Positions 9,219 to 17,484 of a DNA stretch of 64,000 bases are shown here, in pieces (position 1 is the stretch's first letter; every line of letters begins with the position of its first letter). The position numbers were made by a program, and so were the translations under genes. Source of the DNA: an uncultured Psychrobacter sp. (GTDB lineage: Bacteria; Pseudomonadota; Gammaproteobacteria; Pseudomonadales; Moraxellaceae); contig NZ_CANKZC010000001.1 in NCBI RefSeq assembly GCF_947488565.1, positions 983,655 through 1,047,654 of the forward strand, read 5' to 3'. Below the pieces are notes generated by a model that did no database searches, had not been told where the DNA came from, and was given only the letters and a program-made list of their open reading frames with translations.

Positions 9219-9608
9219 ATGATGTTTTTGACTATATTTTCGGTTGCTGGTATAGATACGTTAGACGGTAGTGCGCTACTTGGCTATGGTCTATTGGCAA
9301 GCTTTATTATAGCGATTGCTTTAACTTCGCAGCGTTGGCTATTATGGTATGTGCTCGGTGGTATGATATATTGGCTAAGTGTTGAGATGTTACATAGCGC
9401 GTTGATGAGTGGTTTTGGCTTATCTGATTGGCATAGTTATGTTGCAGCATTTGGTATCAGTTGGCTGCCACTAGCTGGTTGGGTGTTATATCGCGCGCTA
9501 CGTTATGATGATGTGAGCCGTACCGTGCAGCAAGAGCGTGAACGAGCTGCTGCACGCTACGTTGAACATACGCCGATCTATGATGATCACTATCAGCCGC
9601 GTTTTTAG
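9219..9608 (+). CDS. Small membrane protein of unknown function
   Basis: 129-residue protein not recognised as a known family. Three hydrophobic segments are visible (about residues 20-38, 43-60 and 72-90). A charged C-terminal tail follows (TVQQERERAAARYVEHTPIYDDHY). Two adjacent ATG codons at 9219 and 9222 can start it; the ribosome binding site is weak (GCGAG). It stands alone between two terminators (9043 and 9645), so it is probably a single-gene unit. Reading-frame length and the regular membrane pattern support coding. Confidence 0.65.
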   Translation: MMFLTIFSVAGIDTLDGSALLGYGLLASFIIAIALTSQRWLLWYVLGGMIYWLSVEMLHSALMSGFGLSDWHSYVAAFGISWLPLAGWVLYRALRYDDVSRTVQQERERAAARYVEHTPIYDDHYQPRF

Positions 9609-9644
9609 TAGTGCCTTTTGAGATATATGACTTATTTTAATCAT

Positions 9645-9669
9645 TGCGCCCAATATAGGCGCATTTTTT
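9645..9669 (+). terminator. Rho-independent terminator
   Basis: Short GC stem TGCGCC / GGCGCA with a 7-base loop and six T. It lies 36 bp after the small membrane-protein gene. Confidence 0.8.
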
Positions 9670-9734
9670 AGCGCGACTGTTTTTAATATAAGCAACTTTG
9701 TCTGTCAATATGGTATGTACCAACTTGTTCATTA

Positions 9735-9882
9735 ATAAAGTTACTTTTGATTCAAGGTATTGTTACACGATATCTAATGCCTTCTACGCAACTACTAAAG
9801 TATTAAGGGTAGAAGATAGTTTATACTCTACCTACAAATTGTAGTACAAACCAATATAAAGCTACTTTATAAAGTTACTTTT
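9735..9882. repeat. Three copies of ATAAAG(T/C)TACTTT upstream of the SCP2 gene
   Basis: Copies at 9735-9748, 9856-9868 and 9869-9882; the last two are directly tandem. The core AAAGTTACTTT is nearly self-complementary. They occupy the 329-base gap before the SCP2-domain gene and could be regulator binding sites. Nothing else was recognised in this gap apart from the terminator at 9645. Confidence 0.5.
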
Positions 9883-9937
9883 ATTGTAATCCTACATTTT
9901 TTACACTTATTGTTATACTTATTTTAGGAGACTGACT

Positions 9938-10444
9938 ATGTTTACTATTCCTGTATTAGATATCAAATCTGACCCTTTAGACGTGATGTTGGCTGTGGTT
10001 GGCTATCGCTTGTCTATGCTTGCTGACAGTGATGATGAAGATATCAAAAAGCTTTTGGCTGACCGTAAAGTTACCATCGAAATCGCTAGTGTGGAAGCAA
10101 ACGTTGCGCGTCATTTTGACTTTGATAATGGGACGTTTAGTCAGCGTAGTGGTCATGCTGACGCGCCAGATTTGACGATTAACTTTAAAGACTCAATGAC
10201 CGGGGTTAAGCTGTTATCTAAAGGCAATCTGCCCGCCTTTATGACAGCAGTTCAAGAAGGTAATTTAAGTATAGAAGGTGATTACAGCTTAATGATGTGG
10301 TTCAATAAGCTTGCCAAACATATCGTACCTACTATTCCAGAAGACTATAAACCTTACATTCAAAAAGCAAAACCTTATGCTTATAAAGCGCAGCAATTTG
10401 CCAATCATTGGATTGGTGTCGCTAAGCACAAAGTCGGTAAATAA
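9938..10444 (+). CDS. SCP2 sterol-binding-domain protein
   Basis: 168-residue soluble protein. The central part (about 35-120) fits an SCP2-type lipid-binding fold: KVTIEIASVEANVARHFDFDNG, DLTINFKDSMTGVKLLSKGN and the typical EGNLSIEGDYSLMMWFNKL, where the G-x-L-x-I/V-x-G-D motif of SCP2 domains is seen. The C-terminal 40 residues are Lys/Tyr/Ala-rich. It may bind a lipid or a quinone precursor as UbiJ does, but length and context do not identify it as UbiJ. AGGAG lies seven bases before the ATG. The gene is flanked by repeats upstream and a terminator downstream. Confidence 0.8.
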   Translation: MFTIPVLDIKSDPLDVMLAVVGYRLSMLADSDDEDIKKLLADRKVTIEIASVEANVARHFDFDNGTFSQRSGHADAPDLTINFKDSMTGVKLLSKGNLPAFMTAVQEGNLSIEGDYSLMMWFNKLAKHIVPTIPEDYKPYIQKAKPYAYKAQQFANHWIGVAKHKVGK

Positions 10445-10548
10445 TACATGGTACCGTTAAAAAGACAGTCTGTATTTACAAGGTTACGGCCATTAGCCTG
10501 TCTTTAAGCGCTATCTGTTAATGTTGTTAATAGCGTTCTGATTTTATG

Positions 10549-10587
10549 AAAAGGTTGCGGTATACTACGGTTATCGCAACCTTTTTT
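10549..10587 (+). terminator. Rho-independent terminator after the SCP2 gene
   Basis: Perfect 11-bp stem AAAAGGTTGCG / CGCAACCTTTT with a 15-base loop and T-run. It lies between the SCP2 gene and bioB. Confidence 0.88.
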
Positions 10588-10659
10588 ATTGTCTTATTAT
10601 CAGATGACTATTCTAGCTTATCTGATTTTGTCTCATCTTATCTTGAAAGGACTTAACCC

Positions 10660-11814
10660 ATGGCAGGACTGCTTTCTATCCAAGAACCTAACCATCAAAC
10701 CAATAATAATACTAACATTGACTCGCATTCCACATCCAGCTTACTGTCGGCGGACAGCGCAACCACAGCAACAAATACCTCGGCAGTCAAATACAGTCGT
10801 GAACACATTGCGCAGCTGTTTGATCTACCCCTGATGGATCTATTATTACAAGCACAAACCATCCACCGTCAAAACTTCGAGGCCAATGAAGTACAAATTA
10901 GCACCTTATTATCAATCAAAACAGGCAACTGTCCTGAAGATTGTGGCTATTGTTCGCAGTCAGGTCACCATCGTGATAAAACCAAACTTCAAGCAGAAAA
11001 ACGCTTAGAAGTTGATAAGGTGATTGCAGCGGCCAAACGCGCTAAAGCCAGTGGCTCATCGCGGTTCTGTATGGGCGCTGCATGGAAGCATCCGAGTGTC
11101 AAAGACATGCCTTATGTGGTCGAGTTGGTCAAAGAAGTCAAAAGCTTGGGCCTTGAGACTTGTATGACGCTTGGTATGCTAAACCCTGATCAGGCGACAC
11201 GATTGGCTGAGGCAGGATTGGATTATTATAATCACAATTTAGACACCTCGCGCCGTTACTACGAAGAAGTGGTCAGTACGCGTAGCTATGATGAGCGGCT
11301 CGATACACTAACGCACGTACGCGACTCGGGTATCAATGTCTGTAGCGGCAATATTGTGGGTATGGGTGAGAGCCGTGATGACCGCATAGACTGGGTACAT
11401 GAGTTACTTAAAATGCCCAAAGCACCCGAATCTATTCCTGTTAACTTGCTCGTCCCGATCGCAGGCACTCCAATCGGTGATAAAGTATTGGCAGAGGGTG
11501 AGCTATCGGTGCTGGAATGGATTCGCACGATTGCGGTAACACGTATCTGCTGTCCGAGCAGCTATGTACGTCTATCTGCTGGACGCGAAAGCCTATCCGA
11601 TGCTGAGCAGGCTTTGGCCTTTATGGCAGGTGCCAACTCATTCTTTTATGGTGATAAGCTATTAACGACAGGCAATGCTAGCCAGTCTAATGATAATAGG
11701 CTTATGCGAGAGCTTGGCTTGACTGCACAAATTGCAGCACCAAGAGCGCCCAAGCAAGTGCCTGTTATGGATGCGATGAGTGGGCATCAATCGCAAGTGG
11801 TACTGGCAGAATAG
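10660..11814 (+). CDS. bioB: Biotin synthase
   Basis: Radical SAM enzyme that inserts sulfur into dethiobiotin, the last step of biotin synthesis. The SAM-cluster motif CPEDCGYC gives Cys 91, 95 and 98. Further family segments are [29 protein letters not shown] and a C-terminal [16 protein letters not shown]. The first 45 residues (Asn/Thr/Ser-rich) are an extension not needed for the barrel. The start is supported by AAAGGA nine bases upstream of ATG 10660. No other bio genes lie nearby, so bioB is solitary here. The following hemJ gene begins 108 bp downstream. Confidence 0.96.
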   Translation: MAGLLSIQEPNHQTNNNTNIDSHSTSSLLSADSATTATNTSAVKYSREHIAQLFDLPLMDLLLQAQTIHRQNFEANEVQISTLLSIKTGNCPEDCGYCSQSGHHRDKTKLQAEKRLEVDKVIAAAKRAKASGSSRFCMGAAWKHPSVKDMPYVVELVKEVKSLGLETCMTLGMLNPDQATRLAEAGLDYYNHNLDTSRRYYEEVVSTRSYDERLDTLTHVRDSGINVCSGNIVGMGESRDDRIDWVHELLKMPKAPESIPVNLLVPIAGTPIGDKVLAEGELSVLEWIRTIAVTRICCPSSYVRLSAGRESLSDAEQALAFMAGANSFFYGDKLLTTGNASQSNDNRLMRELGLTAQIAAPRAPKQVPVMDAMSGHQSQVVLAE

Positions 11815-11922
11815 CAATTGTCTTTACGATGTGCTGCTACCATTACCCATTAATCTGCGTTAAGCTTGCCCGCGTTTATATATGACGTATAAAAGTATTG
11901 ACGAGAGAACAAGAGAAAAACT

Positions 11923-12357
11923 ATGCCAGATTATTTTAATTGGATTAAAGCGGCACATATTATTGCAATGGTCTGCTGGTTTGCAGCGATTTTTTATCTG
12001 CCAAGGCTTTTTGTCTATCATGCCATGAGTGATGATTTAATCAGTCAAGAGCGTTTTATTGTGATGGAGCGTAAGCTATATCGCGGTATCATGACCCCAT
12101 CAATGATAGCGACGTGGATTTTGGGTCTATGGATGGTAGCGCTTGGCTGGGAAGTATATAAAACCCAAGGCTGGCTACATGTGAAGATTTTTTTGGTGAT
12201 TTTATTGTCAGCCTACCACGGCGCATGTGGTTTTTATCGAAAAAAACTGATTGGTAACCCCCACTACAAAACCCATAAATTTTGGCGCTGGTTTAACGAG
12301 ATACCAGTCTTTGCCTTGGTCATCATCGTCATCTTAGTGGTCGTCAAACCGTTCTAG
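11923..12357 (+). CDS. hemJ: Protoporphyrinogen IX oxidase, HemJ type
   Basis: 144-residue inner-membrane protein of the HemJ (UPF0093) family, which oxidises protoporphyrinogen IX in heme synthesis in bacteria that lack HemG and HemY. The four-helix pattern and the conserved residues are present: His 12 in KAAHIIAM and the LHVK pair (His 86, Lys 88), which are the heme-linked and essential positions in studied HemJ. The family segment YLPRLFVYH is also present. The start is ATG 11923, preceded by AGAGAAAAA. It may be read with bioB or from its own promoter. A terminator follows at 12407. Confidence 0.9.
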   Translation: MPDYFNWIKAAHIIAMVCWFAAIFYLPRLFVYHAMSDDLISQERFIVMERKLYRGIMTPSMIATWILGLWMVALGWEVYKTQGWLHVKIFLVILLSAYHGACGFYRKKLIGNPHYKTHKFWRWFNEIPVFALVIIVILVVVKPF

Positions 12358-12406
12358 GCTTATTTATAAATTTTAGTCAAATGAACAGCACTTTTTATTA
12401 AATACT

Positions 12407-12446
12407 AAAAAACGTCCGTAACCTCTATCAGTCACGGGCGTTTTTT
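12407..12446. terminator. Bidirectional terminator between hemJ and the convergent secreted-protein gene
   Basis: AAAAAACGTCCGTA / CACGGGCGTTTTTT stem with one G-T pair and an end mismatch. It has a T-run on both strands, so it can end hemJ (+) and the gene that stops at 12508 (-). Confidence 0.8.
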
Positions 12447-12486
12447 AATATTTGAAAGATATAGTGTTTGAAAGTTATTGCATGTA

Positions 12487-12520
12487 CTACTTAGATAGTT
12501 GGGCTACTTAGATAATTGGG
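12487..12520. repeat. Tandem 17-bp duplication across a stop codon
   Basis: CTACTTAGATAGTTGGG (12487-12503) is followed directly by CTACTTAGATAATTGGG (12504-12520), with one mismatch. The second unit contains the stop codon of the secreted-protein gene; the first lies just beyond it. Confidence 0.8.
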
Positions 12521-13413
12521 CGCATGATTTGATATACATTGCTCAAATCATAAACACGGTAGCGCGCAGGCTCGCGGCGATTTTCCCCAGCATAACTGAG
12601 TATCAGCGCTTGCTTGGCCGCTTCATCGACCCAGCCGACAAACAGCCCGCTATGTTCGACCCCGTTGTAGCCATGATTGATATAATAAAGCCAATCACCA
12701 ATCTCAATCTCATTACTATTGGCATAAGGGCCTTGTCCATAAGCGCCTTTATGTACCGTGTCACGGGTGACCCCTGCTCGCTTAAATACCTCATTTAGAT
12801 AATCCCAGCAGCCGCCTTGAATAATAGCACGCTCGTTCAGTGCCATCTTGCGTGCCGTACTAATCACCTCTCGTGCAGCCGTACTGCTCTGATTTTCAGC
12901 ACTGCTCAATAGGGGCAAATATTCACTGTCAATATTATCGTAATTGCCTGATAAAAATGCAGGCAAGACAGCCGGCGCTTGCCGCTGAATTTTCGGATAG
13001 CGATAAAATGACTTTGATTCGGATGTATTTTGCGGCAGCTGATTGTAGGCATGCGTATTGGGTGTCAGCTGAGCATTAAAGCGACTCGTGTTGTTAACGG
13101 TTGAATAGTTGGTACGGGTACGCTGGATGGTCGAGCGTGTATTTATTTTAGCACGCGGTACTGCCAGATTAGGTTGAGCTGTCTTTTGTGCGATAAGATC
13201 GCTCATACTATCGGCATACACGTAACTTGTACTACTCAACAGTAACAACAATGCGCTAATAGAGGTTCTTTTTATGAAAAAAGGCCCTACAGGAAACTTT
13301 TTAACCGTGCTGGCTTGAGTAGACGACACTTGATACCACGATGCTTTATACAATGACATTTTATCTTTATATGAATTTGTTTTATCTGAGGTAATAACCG
13401 ACGATAGCAGCAT
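12508..13413 (-). CDS. Secreted or anchored protein with candidate NlpC/P60-like Cys-His domain
   Basis: 301-residue protein. A hydrophobic segment ending in a signal-peptidase-like site (SISALLLLLSSTSYVYA, residues 51-67) points to export. Then come a Thr/Asn/Gln-rich linker (70-180) and a C-terminal domain (185-301). The last has GGCWDYLNEVFKRAG with Cys 202, and GDWLYYINHGYNGVEHSGLF with His 254. Cys at a helix start and His before a beta strand fit the papain-like NlpC/P60 peptidase layout, but I cannot confirm it. AAGGAG is ideally placed before ATG 13411-13413, so the unusually long 50-residue head before the hydrophobic stretch seems real. An internal Met 19 is the alternative start. 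Confidence 0.65.
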   Translation of the reverse strand: MLLSSVITSDKTNSYKDKMSLYKASWYQVSSTQASTVKKFPVGPFFIKRTSISALLLLLSSTSYVYADSMSDLIAQKTAQPNLAVPRAKINTRSTIQRTRTNYSTVNNTSRFNAQLTPNTHAYNQLPQNTSESKSFYRYPKIQRQAPAVLPAFLSGNYDNIDSEYLPLLSSAENQSSTAAREVISTARKMALNERAIIQGGCWDYLNEVFKRAGVTRDTVHKGAYGQGPYANSNEIEIGDWLYYINHGYNGVEHSGLFVGWVDEAAKQALILSYAGENRREPARYRVYDLSNVYQIMRPII

Positions 13414-13589
13414 GACCAGCTCCTTTTAAGACAGCAATAGTGTTGATGAATATTCGACACGCCTTAGTTTTTAGTTATAAACCATTTAGGTAAGAGGCTG
13501 CAAGCTTTATTCAACACTTTTAAATGATAAAAGGTACAAAAAGCAAGATAAAAGGTAGGTTAACAATGGTCTGTAAAAAAACAATAAAG

Positions 13590-13620
13590 AAAAAGCCACC
13601 TATTTACAGATGGCTTTTTT
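13590..13620 (-). terminator. Rho-independent terminator for the two-TM protein gene
   Basis: AAAAGCCA / TGGCTTTT stem with extension and a T-tract on the minus strand. It lies 40 bp after the stop at 13660. Confidence 0.8.
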
Positions 13621-13659
13621 GTTTAAAAATCGCTGACTAAAAATCGATTGATAAAAGAC

Positions 13660-14151
13660 TCAATCCTCGTTCATTTTAATATTAACATGACGCTTATTGA
13701 GGGCTTGTCCTTCTAATATCGCTTTGGTTGCTTGCGCCTCTTGGACAGTATCAAAGCCACTGATATGGTATTTACGTACGTTATCTGTATCGACAATTTG
13801 GAGCTGCTCGCCAAACAAGGTAACTTTATCACCGTCGCTGAGCGTAATATGATCACGTCGACCATTACTGTCGTGTACTAGCTCGCCTACACGTACCCAT
13901 AAGACACCGCTACTGATATCGCCGCTCATAGATTTTTTACGCTGTTGGCGCTGTCGATTAAAGATAAAACTGCCTATAATCAAAAAAGCCAGTGCGCCAA
14001 TTGCTAGGCGCTCTGGCAGTAGACTCATCGCTAAGGCCACTGCCACAGCACCAACCAGCAATGCTGAGCCGAACCAAAACAGCCCGTTGTCCTTTGATGG
14101 AGGCTGATTCTGTAAGGTAATTTTGGCACCATCATCGGTTAGCTTTAACAT
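13660..14151 (-). CDS. Two-TM membrane protein of unknown function
   Basis: 163 residues, family not recognised. Two hydrophobic helices (about 24-44 and 48-65) form a hairpin. They are followed by a basic stretch RQQRKKS and a soluble domain of about 90 residues that looks beta-rich (VLWVRVGELVHDSNGRRDHITLSDGDKVTLFGEQLQIV). The start ATG at 14149-14151 has TAGGT upstream. It lies downstream of rph on the same strand (109 bp gap) and has its own terminator, so it may be read with rph. Confidence 0.65.
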   Translation of the reverse strand: MLKLTDDGAKITLQNQPPSKDNGLFWFGSALLVGAVAVALAMSLLPERLAIGALAFLIIGSFIFNRQRQQRKKSMSGDISSGVLWVRVGELVHDSNGRRDHITLSDGDKVTLFGEQLQIVDTDNVRKYHISGFDTVQEAQATKAILEGQALNKRHVNIKMNED

Positions 14152-14260
14152 GCATTATTACCTATCGATTGCTACCCATTGACGAATAAACACATCAGTT
14201 ATTTATATATTGAGTTGAACAGCTGCTTATAATTTATATTAGATAGTTCTTATAAAAAAT

Positions 14261-14977
14261 CTACCAGCCAAGGGCGGTTTGTTGCATTTTGATAAGCTCA
14301 GCGATTCCTTTTTCAGCAAGGATTAACATATCATCAGCTTGGGCACGGGTAAACGGCTTTTCTTCAGCAGTACCTTGCAGCTCAATAAACTCACCCTTTT
14401 GCGTCATAACGACGTTTAGATCCGTATCACAGCTGGCATCTTCTTCATAATTTAAGTCTAGATAAGCTTTACCATCTTTCATACCGACAGAGATCGCAGC
14501 GACCAGACCAATCAGGGGATCAGCTTTTAGTTTTTTGGTTTTTTGAATGCTCTCAAGCGCATCAATCAAAGCAATAGCAGCACCAGTCACACTAGCGGTA
14601 CGTGTACCCCCATCTGCCTGCAATACATCACAATCAAGATAAATGGTGTTTTCGCCAAGCTTACTAAGATCAATCATGGCACGTAGGCTACGACCGATGA
14701 GACGCTGAATCTCTTGAGTACGACCAGACTGCTTACCGCGGGCGGCTTCACGCTGATTGCGAGTGTTGGTTGCGCGCGGTAACATGCCGTATTCAGCGGT
14801 AATCCAACCTTTGCCTTTGCCTTTTAACCAGCGTGGAACCCCTGATTCGACGCTTGCCGTACACAACACTTTGGTATCGCCAAAACTAACCAACACTGAC
14901 CCTTCAGCATGTTTGGTATAGTGGCGCTCAAAGCTGATCGAGCGAAGTTGGTCAAGCTCACGGTTATCAATACGCAT
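14261..14977 (-). CDS. rph: Ribonuclease PH
   Basis: Phosphorolytic 3'-to-5' exoribonuclease that trims tRNA 3' ends; a hexameric cytoplasmic enzyme. The full-length 238 residues match the family. Visible segments are [12 protein letters not shown], the RNA-binding [29 protein letters not shown] stretch (about 73-100), [19 protein letters not shown] with the phosphate-site GGTRTAS, and [24 protein letters not shown] precedes the ATG at 14975-14977 at good spacing. It is not in an operon with pyrE or rdgB here. Confidence 0.96.
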   Translation of the reverse strand: MRIDNRELDQLRSISFERHYTKHAEGSVLVSFGDTKVLCTASVESGVPRWLKGKGKGWITAEYGMLPRATNTRNQREAARGKQSGRTQEIQRLIGRSLRAMIDLSKLGENTIYLDCDVLQADGGTRTASVTGAAIALIDALESIQKTKKLKADPLIGLVAAISVGMKDGKAYLDLNYEEDASCDTDLNVVMTQKGEFIELQGTAEEKPFTRAQADDMLILAEKGIAELIKMQQTALGW

Positions 14978-15245
14978 AAAATTCCCTAAGACGATGTTAT
15001 AAAAGCAGTGGTATAAAATAAGTATAACGGTCTGCCAATGGCTTTTTGAACCGTTAATTATACTAAAAAAGTCATTAAAAAGTGTTTAAGTATCAGACAT
15101 GATAAACACTAGCAGACCCAAAACCTGAGATATCCTAACGTGGCAGCCACGCAATAGCAATATAAGTACTTGTTATTACGTGGTGATTTTGACAAAAAAC
15201 ACAATGAGAGTAAAGCAAGCATTTTCTACAACGCTCACTGGCGCT

Positions 15246-17069
15246 CTATTCTAGTCCTTCCATTTTACGTAACTCTTTACGCAAAATTTTACCAACGTTT
15301 GATTTTGGCAGCTCATCGACGAACTGGATATGACGCGGACGCTTGTAGCCAGTTAACTGCTTTTTACCAAAATCGAGCAGCTCTTCTTCAGTGACATCGC
15401 CTTTTTTGACCACAAACAATTTGGGGTCTTCACCGCGCTCATCACTCGGTATGCCAATGGCGCCGCACTCTACGATGCCTGAATGCTCACTCATGGCCTC
15501 TTCAATCTCATTTGGATAGACATTGAAGCCTGAGACGATGATCATGTCTTTTTTGCGATCGACAATCTTGATAAAGCCTTTTTCGTCCATGATACCGATA
15601 TCACCTGTTTTTAGGTAACCGGTTTTTGTGAAGGTGTTAGCTGTTTCATCAGGACGATTTTGGTAGCCGATCATCACCTGTGGCCCCTTGACACAAATCT
15701 CACCGCGCTCACCAATAGCGACTTCGTTTTCTTCTTCATCAATTAATACAATATCAGTACTAGATGCTGGGATACCAATCTTACCTGTAAACTCTGCAAT
15801 GGTCATCGGGTTAAAAGCGACCACGGGTGAGGTTTCCGATAAACCGTAACCTTCTACAATAGGCAGGCCTGTGATTTTATGCCACTCTTTTGCCACGCTT
15901 GGCAATACTGACATACCGCCGCCAATAGCTGCTTTAAGATTGGAAAAATCCAATTTGGCAAAGCTGTCTTTATGCACCAAGCCATTAAACAAGGTATTTA
16001 CAGCAGGAATAAATGATGGTTTATATTTATCCATCTCTTTGATCAGACCATCTAAATCGCGCGGATTCGGTATTAATAGACCTGTAAAACCTTGATACAT
16101 GCCATACATGCCGCAGACCATAAATGAGAACACATGATACAACGGTAAAGCGGTCAAGATCACATCGTCGCTATTGATGTCATCTTCAAAAGCACTATTG
16201 ATAAGGACGCTAATCTGTAGCATGTTGGCAACTAAGTTGCCATGTGACAGCATAGCACCCTTCGCCACACCTGTCGTACCGCCAGTATATTGTAACAACG
16301 CCACATCATCCAATGATAAGTCGGGACGCTTATATTTGCTGGCAGATACCGCTCCTAGCGCTTGTTTAAAGCTTGTGCTATTAGGCAAATTATACGCTGG
16401 AATCATCTTTTTGATATGGCGTGCGACTAAATTGACCACCCTCCCTTTGACTGAGCCCAGCATGTCCCCAATCTTACAGACAATCACATGCTCTACTTGG
16501 CCTTTGTCTTCAGCGTCTTGATAAGTTTTGGCAAAATTCTCAACGATGAATAATGCTTTGGCCCCGCTATCATGTAGCTGATGTGATAGCTCTCGACTGG
16601 TATATAGTGGATTGACATTGACCAATACCATACCGGCACGAATGATACCGAGCATAACAATCGGATACTGCAAAATGTTTGGCATCATGACGCCAACTTT
16701 ATCGCCTTTATCCAATCCCAATGATTGTAAGTAGCTTGCGATTTGGCGGCTATACAGGTCCAACTGTTTGAAGGTAATGGATGCGCCCATACAGAGGTAA
16801 GCAGTTTTTTGTCCATAACGACGAAAGTTACGTTCAAATACTTCAAGCAAAGAGGTCTCATCATCAGGCATATCGATAGTTGCATCGATACCATAACGCT
16901 CATAAGCGTCAAGCCATGGTCTATCACTTGGAATGGTTGGCATCGTAGGAAACGCTGTCATATCCGACATCATTTGTTCGTTTTTATGCGCATGGTCATT
17001 ACCATCAGTGACAGACGCTTGGTCTGGCGCGTTTTTATTAGTACCGCTGTTGTTGGTATGGTCAGTCAT
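15246..17069 (-). CDS. fadD: Long-chain acyl-CoA synthetase (first of a tandem pair)
   Basis: AMP-forming fatty-acid:CoA ligase, acting at the inner face of the membrane. 607 residues. The P-loop-like AMP motif LLQYTGGTTGVAKGAML is at about residue 260, then GYGLSETSPVVAFN, the GDIG hinge region with DRKKDMIIVSGFNVYPNEIE, and the C-terminal LPKSNVGKILRKELR with the catalytic Lys. A polar head of about 50 residues (Asn/His/Asp-rich) precedes the conserved part; AGGAAAAG before ATG 17067-17069 supports the long form. It is a clear paralogue of the next gene (17485-19206), as in bacteria with fadD1/fadD2 pairs. No terminator separates it from the gap before rph. Confidence 0.93.
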   Translation of the reverse strand: MTDHTNNSGTNKNAPDQASVTDGNDHAHKNEQMMSDMTAFPTMPTIPSDRPWLDAYERYGIDATIDMPDDETSLLEVFERNFRRYGQKTAYLCMGASITFKQLDLYSRQIASYLQSLGLDKGDKVGVMMPNILQYPIVMLGIIRAGMVLVNVNPLYTSRELSHQLHDSGAKALFIVENFAKTYQDAEDKGQVEHVIVCKIGDMLGSVKGRVVNLVARHIKKMIPAYNLPNSTSFKQALGAVSASKYKRPDLSLDDVALLQYTGGTTGVAKGAMLSHGNLVANMLQISVLINSAFEDDINSDDVILTALPLYHVFSFMVCGMYGMYQGFTGLLIPNPRDLDGLIKEMDKYKPSFIPAVNTLFNGLVHKDSFAKLDFSNLKAAIGGGMSVLPSVAKEWHKITGLPIVEGYGLSETSPVVAFNPMTIAEFTGKIGIPASSTDIVLIDEEENEVAIGERGEICVKGPQVMIGYQNRPDETANTFTKTGYLKTGDIGIMDEKGFIKIVDRKKDMIIVSGFNVYPNEIEEAMSEHSGIVECGAIGIPSDERGEDPKLFVVKKGDVTEEELLDFGKKQLTGYKRPRHIQFVDELPKSNVGKILRKELRKMEGLE

Positions 17070-17484
17070 AACTTTTCCTAAGTACTACAATTAAAAACGT
17101 AGAATAATATAATAATGATAAAAGTATTGGGTTTATAAATCATTATTTGTGAACACAAAGTCACTAAAAACCAGACAATAATAACCAATGTCCGCCTGAT
17201 TGTATGCGTCCGTACTATAACAGTTTTGCAAAAAACTCTCTATAATTGTATGTAGAGGCAGCCTATATCCCCTCATTAGAATATTTATCATTATAGTGGC
17301 TTATAAACAATAGTGCCTCATACTGCGCTTATTATGGTTCATACTGCCAATAAATCTCAATAAAAATGGTGAGACCGCCTCTATACAGTCTCACCATTAT
17401 CCATACAAATAGTATTGTTTAAACATCCGCTATCTATGACAGCCAAATCCTCCAACCGCATTCAAATGTCGTATATTAAGATGC
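17070..17484. other. Intergenic region between the two acyl-CoA synthetase genes
   Basis: 415 bases. It holds the terminator of the upstream paralogue (17361-17397) and therefore must hold a separate promoter for the downstream copy. AGGAAAAG at its left end is the ribosome binding site of the downstream gene. I saw no further structure. Confidence 0.5.
17361..17397 (-). terminator. Rho-independent terminator after the second acyl-CoA synthetase gene
   Basis: Perfect 10-bp stem ATGGTGAGAC / GTCTCACCAT with a 12-base loop and a T-tract on the minus strand. It lies 88 bp after the stop at 17485, so the two fadD-like genes are not simply one operon. Confidence 0.85.

Noticed and set aside
10466-10507. 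AAAGACAG / CTGTCTTT as a terminator after the SCP2 gene
   Set aside because: The loop is about 25-30 bases and there is no clear T-run; the hairpin at 10549 is far better.
15132-15150. Short palindrome CGTGGCAGCCACG as a terminator after the first acyl-CoA synthetase gene
   Set aside because: The loop would be one base and no T-run follows on the minus strand.
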